Shown here one piece after another: positions 35,935 through 49,700 of a DNA stretch of 64,000 nt (its first letter is position 1; every line of letters begins with the position of its first letter). This DNA is from Paramecium tetraurelia (lineage: Eukaryota; Ciliophora; Oligohymenophorea; Peniculida; Parameciidae), in assembly GCF_000165425.1 (NCBI RefSeq), contig NW_001798984.1, positions 188,539 to 252,538 of the forward strand, given 5' to 3'. The notes beneath the pieces are model-generated. The model did no database searches. It saw nothing but the letters and a program-made list of their open reading frames with translations, and was not told the origin of the DNA. A program made the translations under genes and the position numbers.

Positions 35935-36140
35935 TATTATACAAATATAGATAACAATTAAATGATTCATCTCATTTCTTAAAATTTTAAAAATTAATCA
36001 AATCAAGATAAAATTTTTCAGAGTAGGCTAAAAATCACTTGATTTTATTATAGCTCTGTAGATACAGAGTGGGAAATATAAAAGTTTATAAAACTTGAAT
36101 TGTTTATAAAAAAAAAAGAATATCTTATTTTTAAATATTA

Positions 36141-37188
36141 ATGGGAAAGAAGGAAACAAAGGATAAAAAGCCTGCTTAATTCAAGTATTTCATTTGTGAA
36201 TTGCTATTAGAAAGATCTATGAGTTGTTATCAAAATACACTTAAGTGATTATCGTTGGATTGGCTAATGTTGGATCCAAATAAGTGTAAGACATTAGAAG
36301 AATTTTGGCTAAAAGAAATGCTCTTCTCGTGATCGGAAAGAATGTAATGAAGCAATTCTATATATAGACATTATTTAAGAAGGTTTTGGCAACAAGAGTG
36401 TAAGATTTACCAGAAGGCCATGAATATTATGAAGAATTAAAGAAGTTTGGAGCTGCAATTAAAGAATTAGATGTCTTGAAGAATTAAGTAGCTGGCAAAG
36501 TAGGATTTATTTTCACTGACACCGCTGTCTTTGATCTTAAATCTGTCATTGAAGAAAATAAGGTTGAAACACCAGCAAGAGTTGGTGCTGTTGCCCCAAT
36601 TGATGTTGTTATACCACCTGGACCAACTGGTATGGACCCAGCTTCAATTCAATTCTTCCATGCATTACAAATACCAACCAAAATCGAAAAAGGATAAATC
36701 TAAATTACCAAGGACTTTGTGGTTTTGAAAACAGGATAAAAAGTTGGTTAATCATAAGCTGTTTTATTATAAAAATTGGGAAAGAAGCCATTTTTATATG
36801 GAATGGAAGTGTTGTCCTGTTATGACAATGGATCTATTTTGAATAAATAATAAGTATCCGTTAATTTGAATGATGTTCTTGCTAAATTCTAAAAGAATGT
36901 GACAAACATTTCTGCAATCTCATTGGCTAATGGTATTTTGATATATTCATATTTTTAGGTTGGGTGAATGAAGCATCAGCTCCACACGTTTTGGCTAATG
37001 CTTTCAAGGAATTGGCTGCCATTGGATTGTAATCAGGATTTATTTTTGATCAAATCAAACAATCCAACGCTCCAGCTCCAACCTCAGCCCCTGTTGCTGC
37101 CAAAGTTGAGGATAAACCTGCTTAATAAGCCCCAGCTAAAGCAGAAGAACCTGAAGAAGATGTTGATATGGGTGGCTTATTCGATTGA
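36141..37188 (+). CDS. RPLP0: 60S acidic ribosomal stalk protein P0 (uL10)
   Basis: ATG 36141 (MGKKETKDKKPAQFK), TGA 37186-37188. Three introns: 36185-36210, 36344-36367 and 36933-36958. The uL10 rRNA-binding domain is complete: QVIIVGLANVGSKQVQDIRR, NALLVIGKNT, then VGFIFTDTAVFDLKSVIEEN and APIDVVIPPGPTGMDPASIQ. After the WVNEASAPHVLANAFKELA helix that binds P1/P2 comes an Ala/Pro/Glu-rich hinge and the C-terminal stalk tail EEDVDMGGLFD. The tail is slightly shorter than the usual SDDDMGFGLFD, lacking one Phe. It recruits elongation factors to the ribosome. Confidence 0.97.
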
Positions 37189-37221
37189 TAAAGTATAGTA
37201 AAAATAATAATATAAAATACA

Positions 37222-38402
37222 ATGAGTTTATTGGAGAAATTTCTTGAAATTTAGAATAATCTCTCGAGTTCTCAATTATTCGCTGTTAATCTTAAAGGGT
37301 ATCTAGTATAAAAATACAATTTATAGGTTCGAGTAATTTTCTGAGGAATTATTTTGTCGCGATTCTAATTTCACTTAAATTGATAACTATTCTCTATGGT
37401 AACTCAATGAATACACTTTATAGCATTTGTTAGGAAGAATCGATACAATTAAAAGGTTTGATTGCAAATTTCAAAATAGAGTTCAACATTGATCCTCAAA
37501 TAATATAATTAAATTCGTAAGAGCAAGTTCTCAAAGTTGATAAGCGCTATTAGGTTCATTTCGTGTGCTTAGAATTGTGGAATTTCCTAATGAAACATGT
37601 TAAAGGAGGTTTTTATTATTATAATACTTTTATAGGGCCATGCATACCTCTATACACCATAGAAATAAATGAGATCAGAAAAAGCACTATTCATGACTTT
37701 ACATTTCTATCGCAACACGACATTTAAGATTTGCCAAAGGGTCTTGTAATACCTGTAGACATGACATAAATGGAGTTCTTGATTTAAAATGAAAATGATT
37801 CGTTTACTTATATAACAAAGGTTGTACCCTTAGCTTTTACAATCGAATAAGTTATAAATAAGATACTCTCACCACAATTCAACGTAACAAATCATTTGTG
37901 CTTTAACCAAACCAGCAGGAAGGTCATATTAAATAAAACTTCAACTTTAATCTATGAATTGGAGTTTAGATCTCTATGGTTTATTAAACCCAACCAGAAA
38001 GACAATGGATTTTCAGAGAATTTCGATGAAATCACAATGTAGTAGGATTTTCAAAATCACATACCTGGTTCAACAGAATCGACCTTTGAATCAAGGGAAA
38101 TCCAATCTATACTAGACAGTTCAAAATCAAACGAATTCGAAGATGATATCAATCCCAACAACAACAGCAATTTGAGTATAACTTTTAAATATTTAGTGTT
38201 GAGAGATATCAGTGAATTCAAAAACGAAATAGAATCCATTCTATAAAATCACAAACAACAGCCTCTTATACTACTGAAGGAAGAATAGGCTATCGAGAAT
38301 ATCAATCAAATAATTTTGTAGATTGAGTAGGAAAACTGTTTCAAAAAAGAGTAACAAGAAGAAGGTACTAATGATGAACTTATCGATTATTAAGATATTT
38401 GA
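37222..38402 (+). CDS. DUSP-domain-like protein, otherwise unknown
   Basis: ATG 37222 (MSLLEKFLEIQNNLSSSQL), TGA 38400-38402, about 374 aa after two introns (about 29 nt near 37289 and 27 nt near 37608). Around residues 115-150 a block KVDKRYQVHFVCLELWNFLM then KHVKGGPCIPLYTIEI resembles the end of the DUSP domain of ubiquitin-specific proteases (VSKELWEYLH-x-x-YGGGP). No peptidase domain is attached. The second half is Ser/Asn/Glu-rich (SKSNEFEDDINPNNNSN), partly helical and probably disordered. It may be an adaptor for ubiquitin pathway proteins; this is inference from one block. Confidence 0.55.
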
Positions 38403-38415
38403 TTTCATTATAAAT

Positions 38416-40011
38416 TCAGTCAGTTTTAATATGCTTCTTTATTCTATCATTTATTTAATATTGATTCTTAAGACGTTGATTACATAATTCTCTCAGAACC
38501 AAATCCGTGATCTCTCCATTCTCGTTAAATTCAACTTCCTTGTTTGATAAGCTATTTTCTGAAATCAATTCTAAAATCACTTGTTAATAGTCATCAATTA
38601 AGAATTTGAAACACTTCAATTTACAAATAGGACATTTCCAAATCTTTTTGTCTTTTTAATCATCAATTGCAGTGATAAAGTTCTCCAAATCGAAACACTG
38701 TAGATGATTACAAAATCTGCCTCTGGCTGGAATATTAATTAATTATAAAGTGATAGGACACAATAGACTGATTCTTATTGATTTTATTTTGACATCCTTG
38801 TTGGTAGAGCATTCTTATTTGAATAATTTGAATGAATCTTCAATACTTAAATAGTTTTTATGATATTGTTTAATATCTAATAAGAATTCTTTGGCATTCA
38901 ATTAATTTATGGAAAATATACCTATAAAATAAATACATTAATGTTATATTCTAAATTATTTTTTCAATTCCTCATTAGATTTATACTCAATCAAAGTAAT
39001 TCGATTTTATTCATTATGTTTGATATAATTAGTGATATTGATGGAATCATCCTTGCGTTTCTTAACACTATAATTGATGCTCAAAGGTTTAAACTCAGCC
39101 AGTTTGACACCATTCATCTATAATTCCCCATAATCAGGCCAAGTGATTTCATTCAATCCATCCTTGCCGTCTATTCTTAAGCATCTAATCTCTAATTGAG
39201 ACCCTTTGTACTTAACTGGACAATGGAATAAAAAATGTTTTTCGTTTTTGAATTGAAGAAACTACTGAAATGTAGATTAAACTATTTAATCTATCACTTT
39301 ATTTTAAGGATTTAACATAACAAGTGTACAATACGGACAAATGAAGTCTTGAATATCATGATTAATTTGTAAACAAAATCCATGAAAATTCTATGAGCAG
39401 ATTTTACATTTGAGAACTTTAGAACTATTTAATTTAGCCTTAATTTAAACATATAAACCTGGCTGCGAGTGACAATAGCATTTTAGAAAATTAATATCTT
39501 ATTGCGTTTCATTTTATTTATCATTATTTGTTTGAGAATTTCTCATTTAATTTAATAATTGTTGTTCTTTATCTTTAATAAGTTTTAATTTGTCACGAAT
39601 GCCTTCGTAATAGATATGAATTTATTTATTAATGAATTTTGTTAGTTCTTCTAAAATTGAGTAAGATTTGATGATCTTGTCTTCATAATAAAACATTGTG
39701 ATTGTAATCAATTATCCTAAATATATAGGTCTTGTTGGATTAATATTAGTGGATTATAAACTGCATTTCTTCATTCTAAGTAGATGACTGAGTAAACATT
39801 CAGTTAATTTTGGGATGAATTGTTTATCCTATTTATATTTATTACCACCTAGACACTTAATGATATCTTGCTTTTTTTACGTTGAAATTTAGTCAACTTT
39901 CAATTCAAGACAACCTTGTCTGATAAATTCAGGAACTTTGAGTTCAATGTCTTATTTAATTGTTAAGAGTTCCTTAGATATCTCATCTTGAAGTTAATTA
40001 TTTTAGTTCAT
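38416..40011 (-). CDS. PIAS/SIZ-type SUMO E3 ligase (PHD, PINIT, SP-RING)
   Basis: Starts MNQNNQLQDEISKELLTIKQ at 40011, TGA 38416-38418. A PHD-like finger in the middle carries YCHSQPGLYVQIKAKL, VLKCKICSQNFHGFCL and FICPYC, then a PINIT-like region FHCPVKYKGSQLEIRCLRID with MNGVKLAEFKPL, and finally an SP-RING: SLLCPITLQLINIPARG, RFCNHLQCFDLENFI and WKCPICK. The C-x-H-x-x-CFD core is complete. PHD plus PINIT plus SP-RING is the plant SIZ1 layout rather than the animal PIAS one. It should move SUMO from UBC9 to nuclear targets. At least one intron near 38940 is needed to join the PINIT and SP-RING exons. Confidence 0.85.
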
Positions 40012-40055
40012 ATTTTAAATAATTCTACAGAATTTAATAAAGAAATTAATTTTTA

Positions 40056-41414
40056 ATGAAAATTTTAAGCAAGAAAATAATAAAGGGAGTTGGATTCATA
40101 AAAGTAGTGCCTGAAGAAGATGATGACTTTTGGCATTTGTATAATCTATTGTCTGTTGGAGATATAATAAAGACAAGCACACACAGAAAGATAGTGAAAG
40201 AAAGTAATTATAGATATGATTGATTAGGTTAAACTGGTACTAAGGTTTCTGAGAAAAGAAGGATATTTGTATTTTTAAAGGTTCACGAAATTAATTATTG
40301 GGCAGATCAATATCTATTGCTATCAATAAAGGGCAGAAATTGCTAAGAATCTCATTGGTTATCTTTGGGCTAATTTCATACCTACGAAGTTGAATTGAAT
40401 TAGAAAATCGTAATATACAAAGAAAATTGGGATAGATTTCATTATGCCATCTTGGATTAGATCAAACAATAGTAAACTTTATCAGAGGTGGCAGCATTCA
40501 TAATGGAGGAAGGAGTAGGTCACTTATGTTTGATAGGATCAGCTACTACTAGATTGAAGTAAAAAGTAGAGAAATAGATAACAAAGAAGAGAAGTGCTAA
40601 TGAGTAAAGAGAGAAGGCAATGGAAGAGTTTTTTAAAGCATGTTTAGCAGCCTTGGAATAAGATTCATTATTTGAATAAGTAAAATGTTTGATTGTGGCA
40701 TCTCCAGGGTAATAGTAATGAATATCATATAGATATGTGAAGGATGATTTCTATTAGTTTCTGAGAAATATATTTTAAAAGGAGGAGAAGTATAAGGGAA
40801 AATAGAAAATGTTAGATAAGATCTTTCTAGTAAGATCAAGTTCAGGCTATTTGAACAGTTTAATGGAAATTCTATAGGATCAATAGGTTTAGTAAAGATT
40901 AGAAAATACAAAGTAAAATATTCGAAAAATATTTAGAGCTATGCAAGAAGTGATGATCTTGGAGAAGTTCTTTGAGTAACTTCGAATAGATATAACTAAA
41001 GTTGCTTATGGAAAGAAAGATGTTGAATTTGCTCATAGTCTTGGTGCAATTCAGACTCTATTAATAAGTGATAAAGTGGCAAGAGCCAAAGATCCAAAAG
41101 TAAGGAGATAATGGCTGAAAGTGATTGAAGAGATCAAGAACAAGGGTGGAGAAGTGTTTATCTTCTCTAGTTTACATCCTTCTGGAAAACAACTGAACAA
41201 CTATACTGGAATAGCAGCTATTTTATATGTTTCAGTTTCGTTTGATTATGAAGATGATGACGAAGATGAAGATGAGCAAGAACCAGTTGGTTAATAGATT
41301 CATTAACAGTAACACTAACATGCTTAAGATGAATTCAAAATGGACATGGTAGTCTAAAAGAAATTTGAAGAGTTCGGCATGGAAGATGGTGATGATGTCG
41401 ATGATGATATTTGA
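40056..41414 (+). CDS. PELO: pelota (Dom34), ribosome rescue factor
   Basis: ATG 40056 ([20 protein letters not shown]), TGA 41412-41414. It has the three eRF1-like domains: N-terminal [20 protein letters not shown], central [18 protein letters not shown] and [13 protein letters not shown], and C-terminal [20 protein letters not shown] with [18 protein letters not shown] and YTGIAAIL. The end is acidic ([10 protein letters not shown]), as in other eukaryotes. It has no GGQ motif, so it rescues stalled ribosomes with Hbs1 rather than hydrolysing peptides. A 24-nt intron near 40205 and at least one more after 40870 are needed. It lies back to back with the SIZ-type ligase gene. Confidence 0.93.
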
Positions 41415-41452
41415 ATGTTAATATACAATTATATAGATAAAAATATAACATC

Positions 41453-43651
41453 TCATCTTCTACTATAAGGATACTTCTTTCTGGCCTTATACAAACCAAG
41501 CTTCTTTCTTTCCACTTATCTACTGTCAGTTCTGGTTAACAGTAACTTTCTGAATATTTTCTTGATACTTGGACACATTTTAACAATGGCTCTACTCAAA
41601 GCTGAGCAGATGCATTGAGATTATGCTGACTAACTACCTCCTCTGATTACACTAATGTTTACAATAAGATTATTACACATTCACATCTACTAAACATGAA
41701 AGATGAGCCAATTCTAATACTCTCAAGGCTGTTCTTCTGTATATTGGATGAGTAAAGTAATTGATTAAGTTCTTACCATTTACAGTCACTTCTCCTACTC
41801 CTTTCTTTAGTTACACATAACAAATTGATGACTTTCTTCTTCCTCTTCCCACATAATAAAGTAGAGAAGATTCACTATAATCTTTTTCTATTAATTAATC
41901 AATTTAGATTGCACTCTTCTCCTTGAAATCCTCAATCTTAACTTCTTCTTCAACTACATCCTCAAAATCTGGATCTACATCATCAGCCATCATAGCTGTG
42001 CTTGGTACTTCATAAGTATATGGATTTATGTTGTCACTAAAAGCTTACAATCCATCATTAATTTATTCTCTATTTAATTTGAATATATTTGTTAAATAAT
42101 GGTGGAAGAATTCCAAATTGCTTGGCTGTTGGAATTCTTTGTATAATTCAACTGAAAATTGATACTCATCTTTTTTCACTTCATCTACCTTCTCCTCAAA
42201 GAATTCCTTAACACTAACATATAATAATTCAATACTGTCTATTATAGGGTTGTTTCTTGATGTCCACAAAGGTATCTTGCTATTTGTTGAGCTTGACTTT
42301 AGGGAAGATAGTCTAAAATGAAGACCCAAAATCTTTCCAAAACAGACTTTGTCCTTTATTCTTCTCGACATCTTAAAACACAGATTCGTACCCCTTAATC
42401 TTATTTTTTGGATCATTATACAAATCCTTTATGAATTTAGGTGCACCTAATAACAAAAAGTCAATATTGTCAACAATATCCTATAATTTGACAGGATCTA
42501 CGATTCTTTAATTAACTTTCTTGGCTTTCATTTGAAGTTACAAAGATTAAGTATCTAGATTCTTGAGGTATTTATGTATTTATTTGAATTCCCAATTTTA
42601 TTGATCTTTAGCATTTATTTACTTTCTTGATTCTTTAGGTTCTTATTATTTATTGGCTAATCTTTTCAAATATGCTCGTTTAACAAAATTTAAATTAACC
42701 TTATCTATAATTGTCTATTCAGTTTATAAAGCTTCTTGACCATCAGAGGGTCTGATGTATCTCATTTTTAATAATCGCTCGTCATCTGATATTTCTTCGA
42801 CGGTGCATCCAGATTCATAGAATTCAAGATCTTTTAGATAGGCCTTTCCAAAAGTGAGTTATTGATTTTTATCATTATATTTAGGGTCATAAATTTAAAA
42901 ATCTTCTAAATCCTTTTACAAATTTTCTCTTGCCATCTCTTCAGCTACTGCTTTCACAGAATTAGTATCGACGTATTTATTTAGAATTGCTTCGTCATTA
43001 ATTTTCTTATCAAAATCTTAAGCATCATCGCCTAAGATTGTCTTTCTATCTTCCTCTGGTAATTTTTTTATTCCTTCTAAAAATCTATCAAAAACAACCT
43101 TTCTAGCTTTGGCTATATATTCAGGTGTTTCACTTTTCACCAACAAATCTTGAGATGTTCGTAGAAGTTCAGTTTCTGACATAACTCTCTATATACTAAA
43201 CATTATACAAGTACCATCTAAGATAACAATCCTTGAACTTTACGATTATACTCTGCTTCATATTATTGTCCTCTTTTCAATTTTATATCATAAACAAAGT
43301 CATCAAAGAATAATCCTAAAGGACAATTGGTCTCTTCATCAATGTAGACATGCTTCAATACATTTTATAGTAGATTTTAGCCATCCTTTTCAGTCATTTC
43401 CAATTTGTTATCCTATTTAGGTTGCATGTCTCTCACTCGTCTAAGGTTAACTAATTTAGATACTGTGTGACTCTGGTTTTGATTTTCGCCAATTTCTTCT
43501 TATAGACAGCATGCAATTGCTTCTGTGAATCATCATAGGAGGTGATCTTGGGTCTGTAGGCCAAGTCTTCCTTTTCTGGATAGAGTGGAGGCACAAAAAA
43601 GAAATTTCGTTGTGCTACACAGAACCTCGCTCTGCTCACTAATCTGAGCAT
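41453..43651 (-). CDS. mitochondrial ribosomal protein uS9m with a very long N-terminal extension
   Basis: Starts MLRLVSRARFCVAQRNFFFV at 43651, a typical basic, Arg/Phe-rich mitochondrial presequence, and ends YPYSRR before TGA at 41453-41455. The last 150 residues are a bacterial-type uS9: YYVGRGRRKSSICYVQLKKG, EVTVNG, YFTHPIYR, VIRGGSQSAQSQCICSALSR, LLTRTDSRQVERKKLGLYKA and RKKYPYSRR. About 550 residues precede it, largely helical and charged (FDRFLEGIKKLPEEDR; SIELLYVSVKEFFEEK). Cytosolic uS9 lacks the LTRD-x-R-x-ERKK end, so it is organellar. Four or more introns; the junction near 43440-43460 is not fully resolved. Confidence 0.85.
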
Positions 43652-43732
43652 AATTATTTAAATAAATTATTTATGCCTAATTTATATATAAATATTTAAA
43701 ATATTGCATTTATTCATTAATTAAAATTAAAG

Positions 43733-46700
43733 ATGCGAATTCCCTAAGCTTACTATGAAAGCATGGTTAGAAGATATAAGAAGTCTAAGCATGTCGATTC
43801 AACTGATTACTCTTGGATTGAAACAACCAAGAAGCCTCTTGTAGAAAGAATTTAAGATTTTGCATAATGCAAACAATTGTAGGATCCCATGTATACACGC
43901 ATCATCTGTGAAACAATTGACACAATATTCGAAGCAGCAGTTGCTTTATTTCAAGACCAAGACCAGACCCTCTGCATTCAATTGCTGGGTGAATCCGATT
44001 CTATTTAAATTTGGGATTTGTGTTTATTGTGTTGCGATTACATACTCAAGTCAACAAATTCAAAAATACGTATTTCTATTTAAATAATTTAAAGTCGACA
44101 TGTTTTTTAGTTATGAACATATTTTGACTCTAATATTTCACAATCCAGATTATGAAATATAAAAAATATATAAGTTGGTGCAATGCATGCAGTATTTGAT
44201 TGAATCAATGAATGCATCTAAAGCCTGTAAATTTAAAAGTACTGATTAAATTATTAATCATAGTTGAATAATTTGAGAAAGTCTTTATAAGATTCATGTA
44301 TATTAGCGCATTTTTGTAAAGGAATATCTACAATTTGTCAGATTAGGAATATCAGGAATTATTTTAATATTCTACTGACAATTACAATCTCAAAATCACC
44401 ATCCCAAATGAAGACATGAATATTTATCAAAGGTATTTGGAGCTGAGCAACATCAGAAAAATACTCAAGTCTCCACCAGTAATCTTAGACATTCCCTTTG
44501 ATTGTACCAAAAATCCATTGGACCAAAGTTTATAGATTGCAGCTGAAATTAAAGTCTAAAAAGATAGTATACTATTTGATTAGATCTTCATCCGATTACT
44601 TTGTCAATATTCTATTGATGAAAAATTGCTGCAAAAGATGTTCTTAAGAAATTTCATATTTCATTTTAAATGCACTTTCTCAGAATTGCAGTTAATCAAT
44701 CCCAAATTTATGACAGACATCACCAATAGGTTGATAGATCAAAAGGATTTCCTATTTTTATTAATAAGGAAGATTGCTAGCGAAAAGGATTTATTTTTAG
44801 AAGATACCTTGGTGGAGAGTTACAAATTTATTAAATCAAAGCAAATTTAATTATATGAGCATAACACATTCTTGGATAAATTATGGTTATTTGAATTATA
44901 AGGAATACAAGACACTTTAAATTGGTGGAAGAAAGAATTCAAAATCACTGAAGGGAATTTCTATGATAGTAAGATGGAATTAAATGATAAATTAAAATAA
45001 TTGTTCTTTTAATAATTGTGTGATCAACAATTTACATAGATGTTTAAAAAATAACCAAACTATACATAATGGAATTTCATCATTATTCAAATCATAAGAA
45101 AATCATTAGTATAAGATGATGGAACCAAATTGCCATATTACATCTTAAATCCAATCTTAACCTATTCTGTCAATCTGATCACTGAATTGCCTGCCAATAA
45201 CCAAAACCAGCAATTGGATTATCAATTAGAAAGTCAGATAATTTAGGGATTAATGGAGATCCTTAAGAATTGTATTAAGAAGCCCCAAATTCAATTATAA
45301 ATCAGAGCAATTCAATTATTAAATCAATTGGTGACATACTATAAACAAGAATTTGATTAAGTGTAGATTCAAAATGCATAGTCCGAATTCCTGATACCAG
45401 TTCCTGAACGATATCACAAATTATTAACTGAAATCTGGTCAAACAAAATTTTAGAAGGTACTCTACTTGCAGCTCAAGAACTCAATGAAACATTATACAC
45501 CTATTTGATTACATTATTAGCTATAACAATGGGAGAGAATCCTGCCAGAGTAAGATAATTCTGTGAAAATAATAGTTTGTAACTTCTGATCGACAAAATT
45601 TTTGAATTATTGAAGATATGCTCAAGAGCATCCCCATTAATAGTAACAATTATAAATTTGTTGATTGCAATCAGTACTAATGAATAAGCAATTTCATTAA
45701 CTTAATAATCGAATAATAGTGGAGATAAATAAGAAAAAGATAATTTGATTAAGAGGATATTTATCAAGTGTTATTTGCCTTCAGTCGAGTTAATAAATGA
45801 CCCAACAGTGAGTGATGATTTTGCCAAGAAGATTATTATGCTGTATAGTCAAAGCATGTTGGCAAAAAAGTAAATAGAGAAGGTGATAGAGAACACATTT
45901 GTTCAGATATCATCATTGGTGGATTTGAGTAAAGATAAGATAGAGGAAATTGTGAGTAATTAAGATAAGCTACAATCCTTTTATAGTTCTTCAAAAAGCT
46001 TGTAGGCATTATTACAGTTGTTCATGCAATTACAACCAGAGAGGAAATCTTCATATCGATCATTCCAAGGATATGAAGAATTACAACTAGAGGAAGCTTA
46101 GAGATAAAAGGATATATTGTTCAACTCTCTTTTGAAGAATTAAAAATTCGTAGAAGCCTTGGAGAAGATAATTATGAGTCCAATTCTGATAGGTAGTAAA
46201 AATAAGGATACCTATGTTGAACACTACGTTGGCATTTTGTGTAAGAAAAATAAGTTGAATCCTTATACTTCTTTATGGAAGGAATTGGATTTAATCTCTT
46301 AAAACTATATGGTAATAGGTGACTAGAAGATAATCGATATTGGGAAATTAGTGGATTATGATGCCTTATCCATCCATATGAGTGACAAATACTTTTTTAG
46401 AAAAATCATCAAACACATATCTCCTTAAACTTACAGAGGATTCTACATATTGAGTCGTTTCCACTTGATACATTATTTGATTAAGATGTGTGTGAATTAG
46501 GGTGTGGGATAAAATTAAGATGCCCATCTAATGATTTCATAATTGTTAGAAATCTATTTTCTATCCTCACAACATGCTGGTTTCCATGAATCTATTATGA
46601 TGTTTATGTCAGCTAAATAATAGGTCCAGAAACATCAGACTAGTTATGATGAGGACTCTTAAATAAGGAGAAGAATTAGTAAGGATAATTTGATTCCATT

Positions 46701-49700
46701 GCAATCATCCTGTTTGGATTTGATAAGCAAATTGTAATAGCATGCAGAACAAAAGGATTTTGTGGTCAAGAAATATGGGGAAATAACTTAGTTGTTCTTT
46801 TAGAATTTCTCAGAAAAGTGTCAATAACTTAAACAAGCTCAAGGAATTTAAATTGTTTCAATTGTAACTTATTTGTAAGATATGTTAAAATCATTCAAAT
46901 TCCTCTAGAATTTGTTTTTGAGTTTAGAACAACAGTACTAACCATTACAATTTGCTGTAATCTGTTTCCAAAATAGCAATTTCTTTTTGTCTTTGGTTGA
47001 GATTCTATAACATTTGGATAAGATCTAAAGACAGTAATAATTTAACGGAACAAAAGAATAAGAAATTATTAGAAAGATTTTACCTGGATTTATAGAAGCC
47101 ATACATCAACACATAGATAACATTATCAAACTATTGATTTTTAAGAAGATTTCAATCGATAAGATACAATTGTCAGATTAATTAATTCAGGATCCCTAAT
47201 AATTGGATATTGTATGCAATGAAATCTTTGTAGCTTAGGCATCAATAGTCAATTAAATGATTGATCTTCTTCTTTACAATAATTGCGAAGGTAGTTTAAA
47301 GACGCTGTTGGAACAACTAATATAGAGATTTTATTCAATCAAAGATCTATAAGTTTAGGATATGAGAAAGATAGCTGGAACTGAGACAAAAGAATAAATA
47401 ATTGGAAATAAGGATATTAATACAATTTTATCTGGTACTGATGGAAGACAAGAATAGAAAAAATCTTTGTTTGATCGACCTGAAATCAAGGCCATGATCG
47501 ATGACATTTGTGATATGGGATTCAAATAACAATTAATCAAGAAAGCTATTCAAAGGATTGAAATTCCTGAACCTACTATGATCATTGATATGTTGATCAA
47601 TGAGAGAATATCTGATGATGAAGAAGAGCAAGAAGATCCTTTTGAATTAGTGAAGAATGCAGAGTAAAATCAATAGGTTTAAGACTAATAAGATCAATAA
47701 TAATAAAATGTAGAAACTGAAACACAAAAAGAACAGAAGGAAATCTAGGCTTTGGATTAAGAATAATTTATGAAAATTTTAATATAAAATTTCCCATTAG
47801 CAAATACCTAATTAAATATAACAGAAAGGTTTTTGGGATTCATTGGTGATTTCTAATCAAAATTAGATTAAAATCTTAGTAAACTATTAGATTAAAATTT
47901 ACATAATCAAAAATCAAGTGGCAATTTGTTGGAATATCTATTTACAATTGCCAAGAGGTCATAACATATAAATAAGATTATTGAGTATATTTTTATGATC
48001 TTGAATCCCTTAAAATAAGATAAATCTTCTTAAGATTTAAATGCTACCATGATTCAATATTAGAAAGCATTACAATGGCTCAATTTATTGCAATAGATCG
48101 CTCCTCAAGAACATGAAAAACTATATTCGAATTTGGCTTTAATAGATCAAGAACCATAATCAAAGTATGTGCTCCAATTTCAATCTATGATTACAATTGG
48201 TTTTGCATTATCAAATGATATCTTCGATTAGTTTAAAAAGATTGGAAAATTAGAGTTGGACCAATTGAAACAACTTAAAATTTCAGAAATGACCTATACA
48301 GAAATCTATCAACAAGCACAAACAATAACTAATAATCTTAATATGCTATTTGAAACCAAGCAAACCACATTAAAATTATTCTGTAAAGAATTGTTAGAAG
48401 CACAAAAGTACCTTACCAAGTTTTTCTTGAATCTGCAAAATAAGCATGACTAATTAATTGAGAGATATTGGAATCAAATACTTATATATCTAGAATTTTT
48501 AATTTAAGTTTGCACAAACAATCTAGAATTATAGGAATACTCATAATAAACTTAGAACTTCCTTGATGAATTAGAAACAATAATTAGCAATAATTAATAA
48601 TTAAAATAATAAAGAGATTAATCTCAAAATAACATTTAATTAAGATAACTCATTTAAAGAAGATTCAATTCTGATAAACAATTGATCACATTATTATTAC
48701 AATGCTTAAATAATTTTGGATTGCATAATCAAGGCAAATTGTTCAGCATGTTAACCAAAAAGTAAACAAATTAAAAATAATCGTTATTGGACACTCTACT
48801 ATAATTGAAATTTTATAGCAGTCATTTAGAATATGAGGAATCTCAACCAGTGTTTCTTGAAAACTTAATCTATCTAGTCGCGATTGATAGCAAAACTACT
48901 AATGATTTAGTTTTCTAAATTTTGAAATAAGTTATGCTCAACGAACATATCGATTGGCATGCTCAATAATTAAAAAATACAGAAGATCTCAGCTAAATAC
49001 AATTCCCTTAAAAATTTATTGAATGTCCATTATAATATTTATTATAATTCCATCCTGTTTTAATTAATAACCCAATAGTCTATAATATGATAATAGAGCA
49101 ATAAGGTTTATCAATTACTGACAAATTTTCAGAATTACAAAGAATTCATGCTCCAAAATAGTCATTGCCTTAACCTACAGGGAAATTAACAAAAGAACAA
49201 GAGAGATTATTGAAGGAAAGAGAAAAAGAATTATAAGCTTAACCTTAGACTGACATTATCATTAGATACGAGGTCGAATAATTGATAGAGCCATAATTGA
49301 ACGAACACTTCATTGATTTAGTCAATATTATTGCTTAAACAACAATAGATAGATTTTTTGAAGAGAATTGTATTTTGATAGAATAGATATTCAAAATCTA
49401 ATGTAATCAATACAAGGACGACAATAGGATTTATCTTTATGGCTGGGATCAACTATTGAGAATAATTGAAATGCTCATTATTAAGATTCCTTAATTGGTA
49501 TTATATCTAAGACAATATTAATTTGTTCTACCGTCTAACTCAAAAACTGATTAGAAAAAGATCACTTTCATAGAATTTGTAATCAAATATTTGACATGGG
49601 TGGGAGGAGATAAATTGGCTAACTTTATGCACAACTACATCAGTGACATAAACTTGTTGTCTATTGGATATGGAGTCACTATTGCATAAGAGGTTTTACA

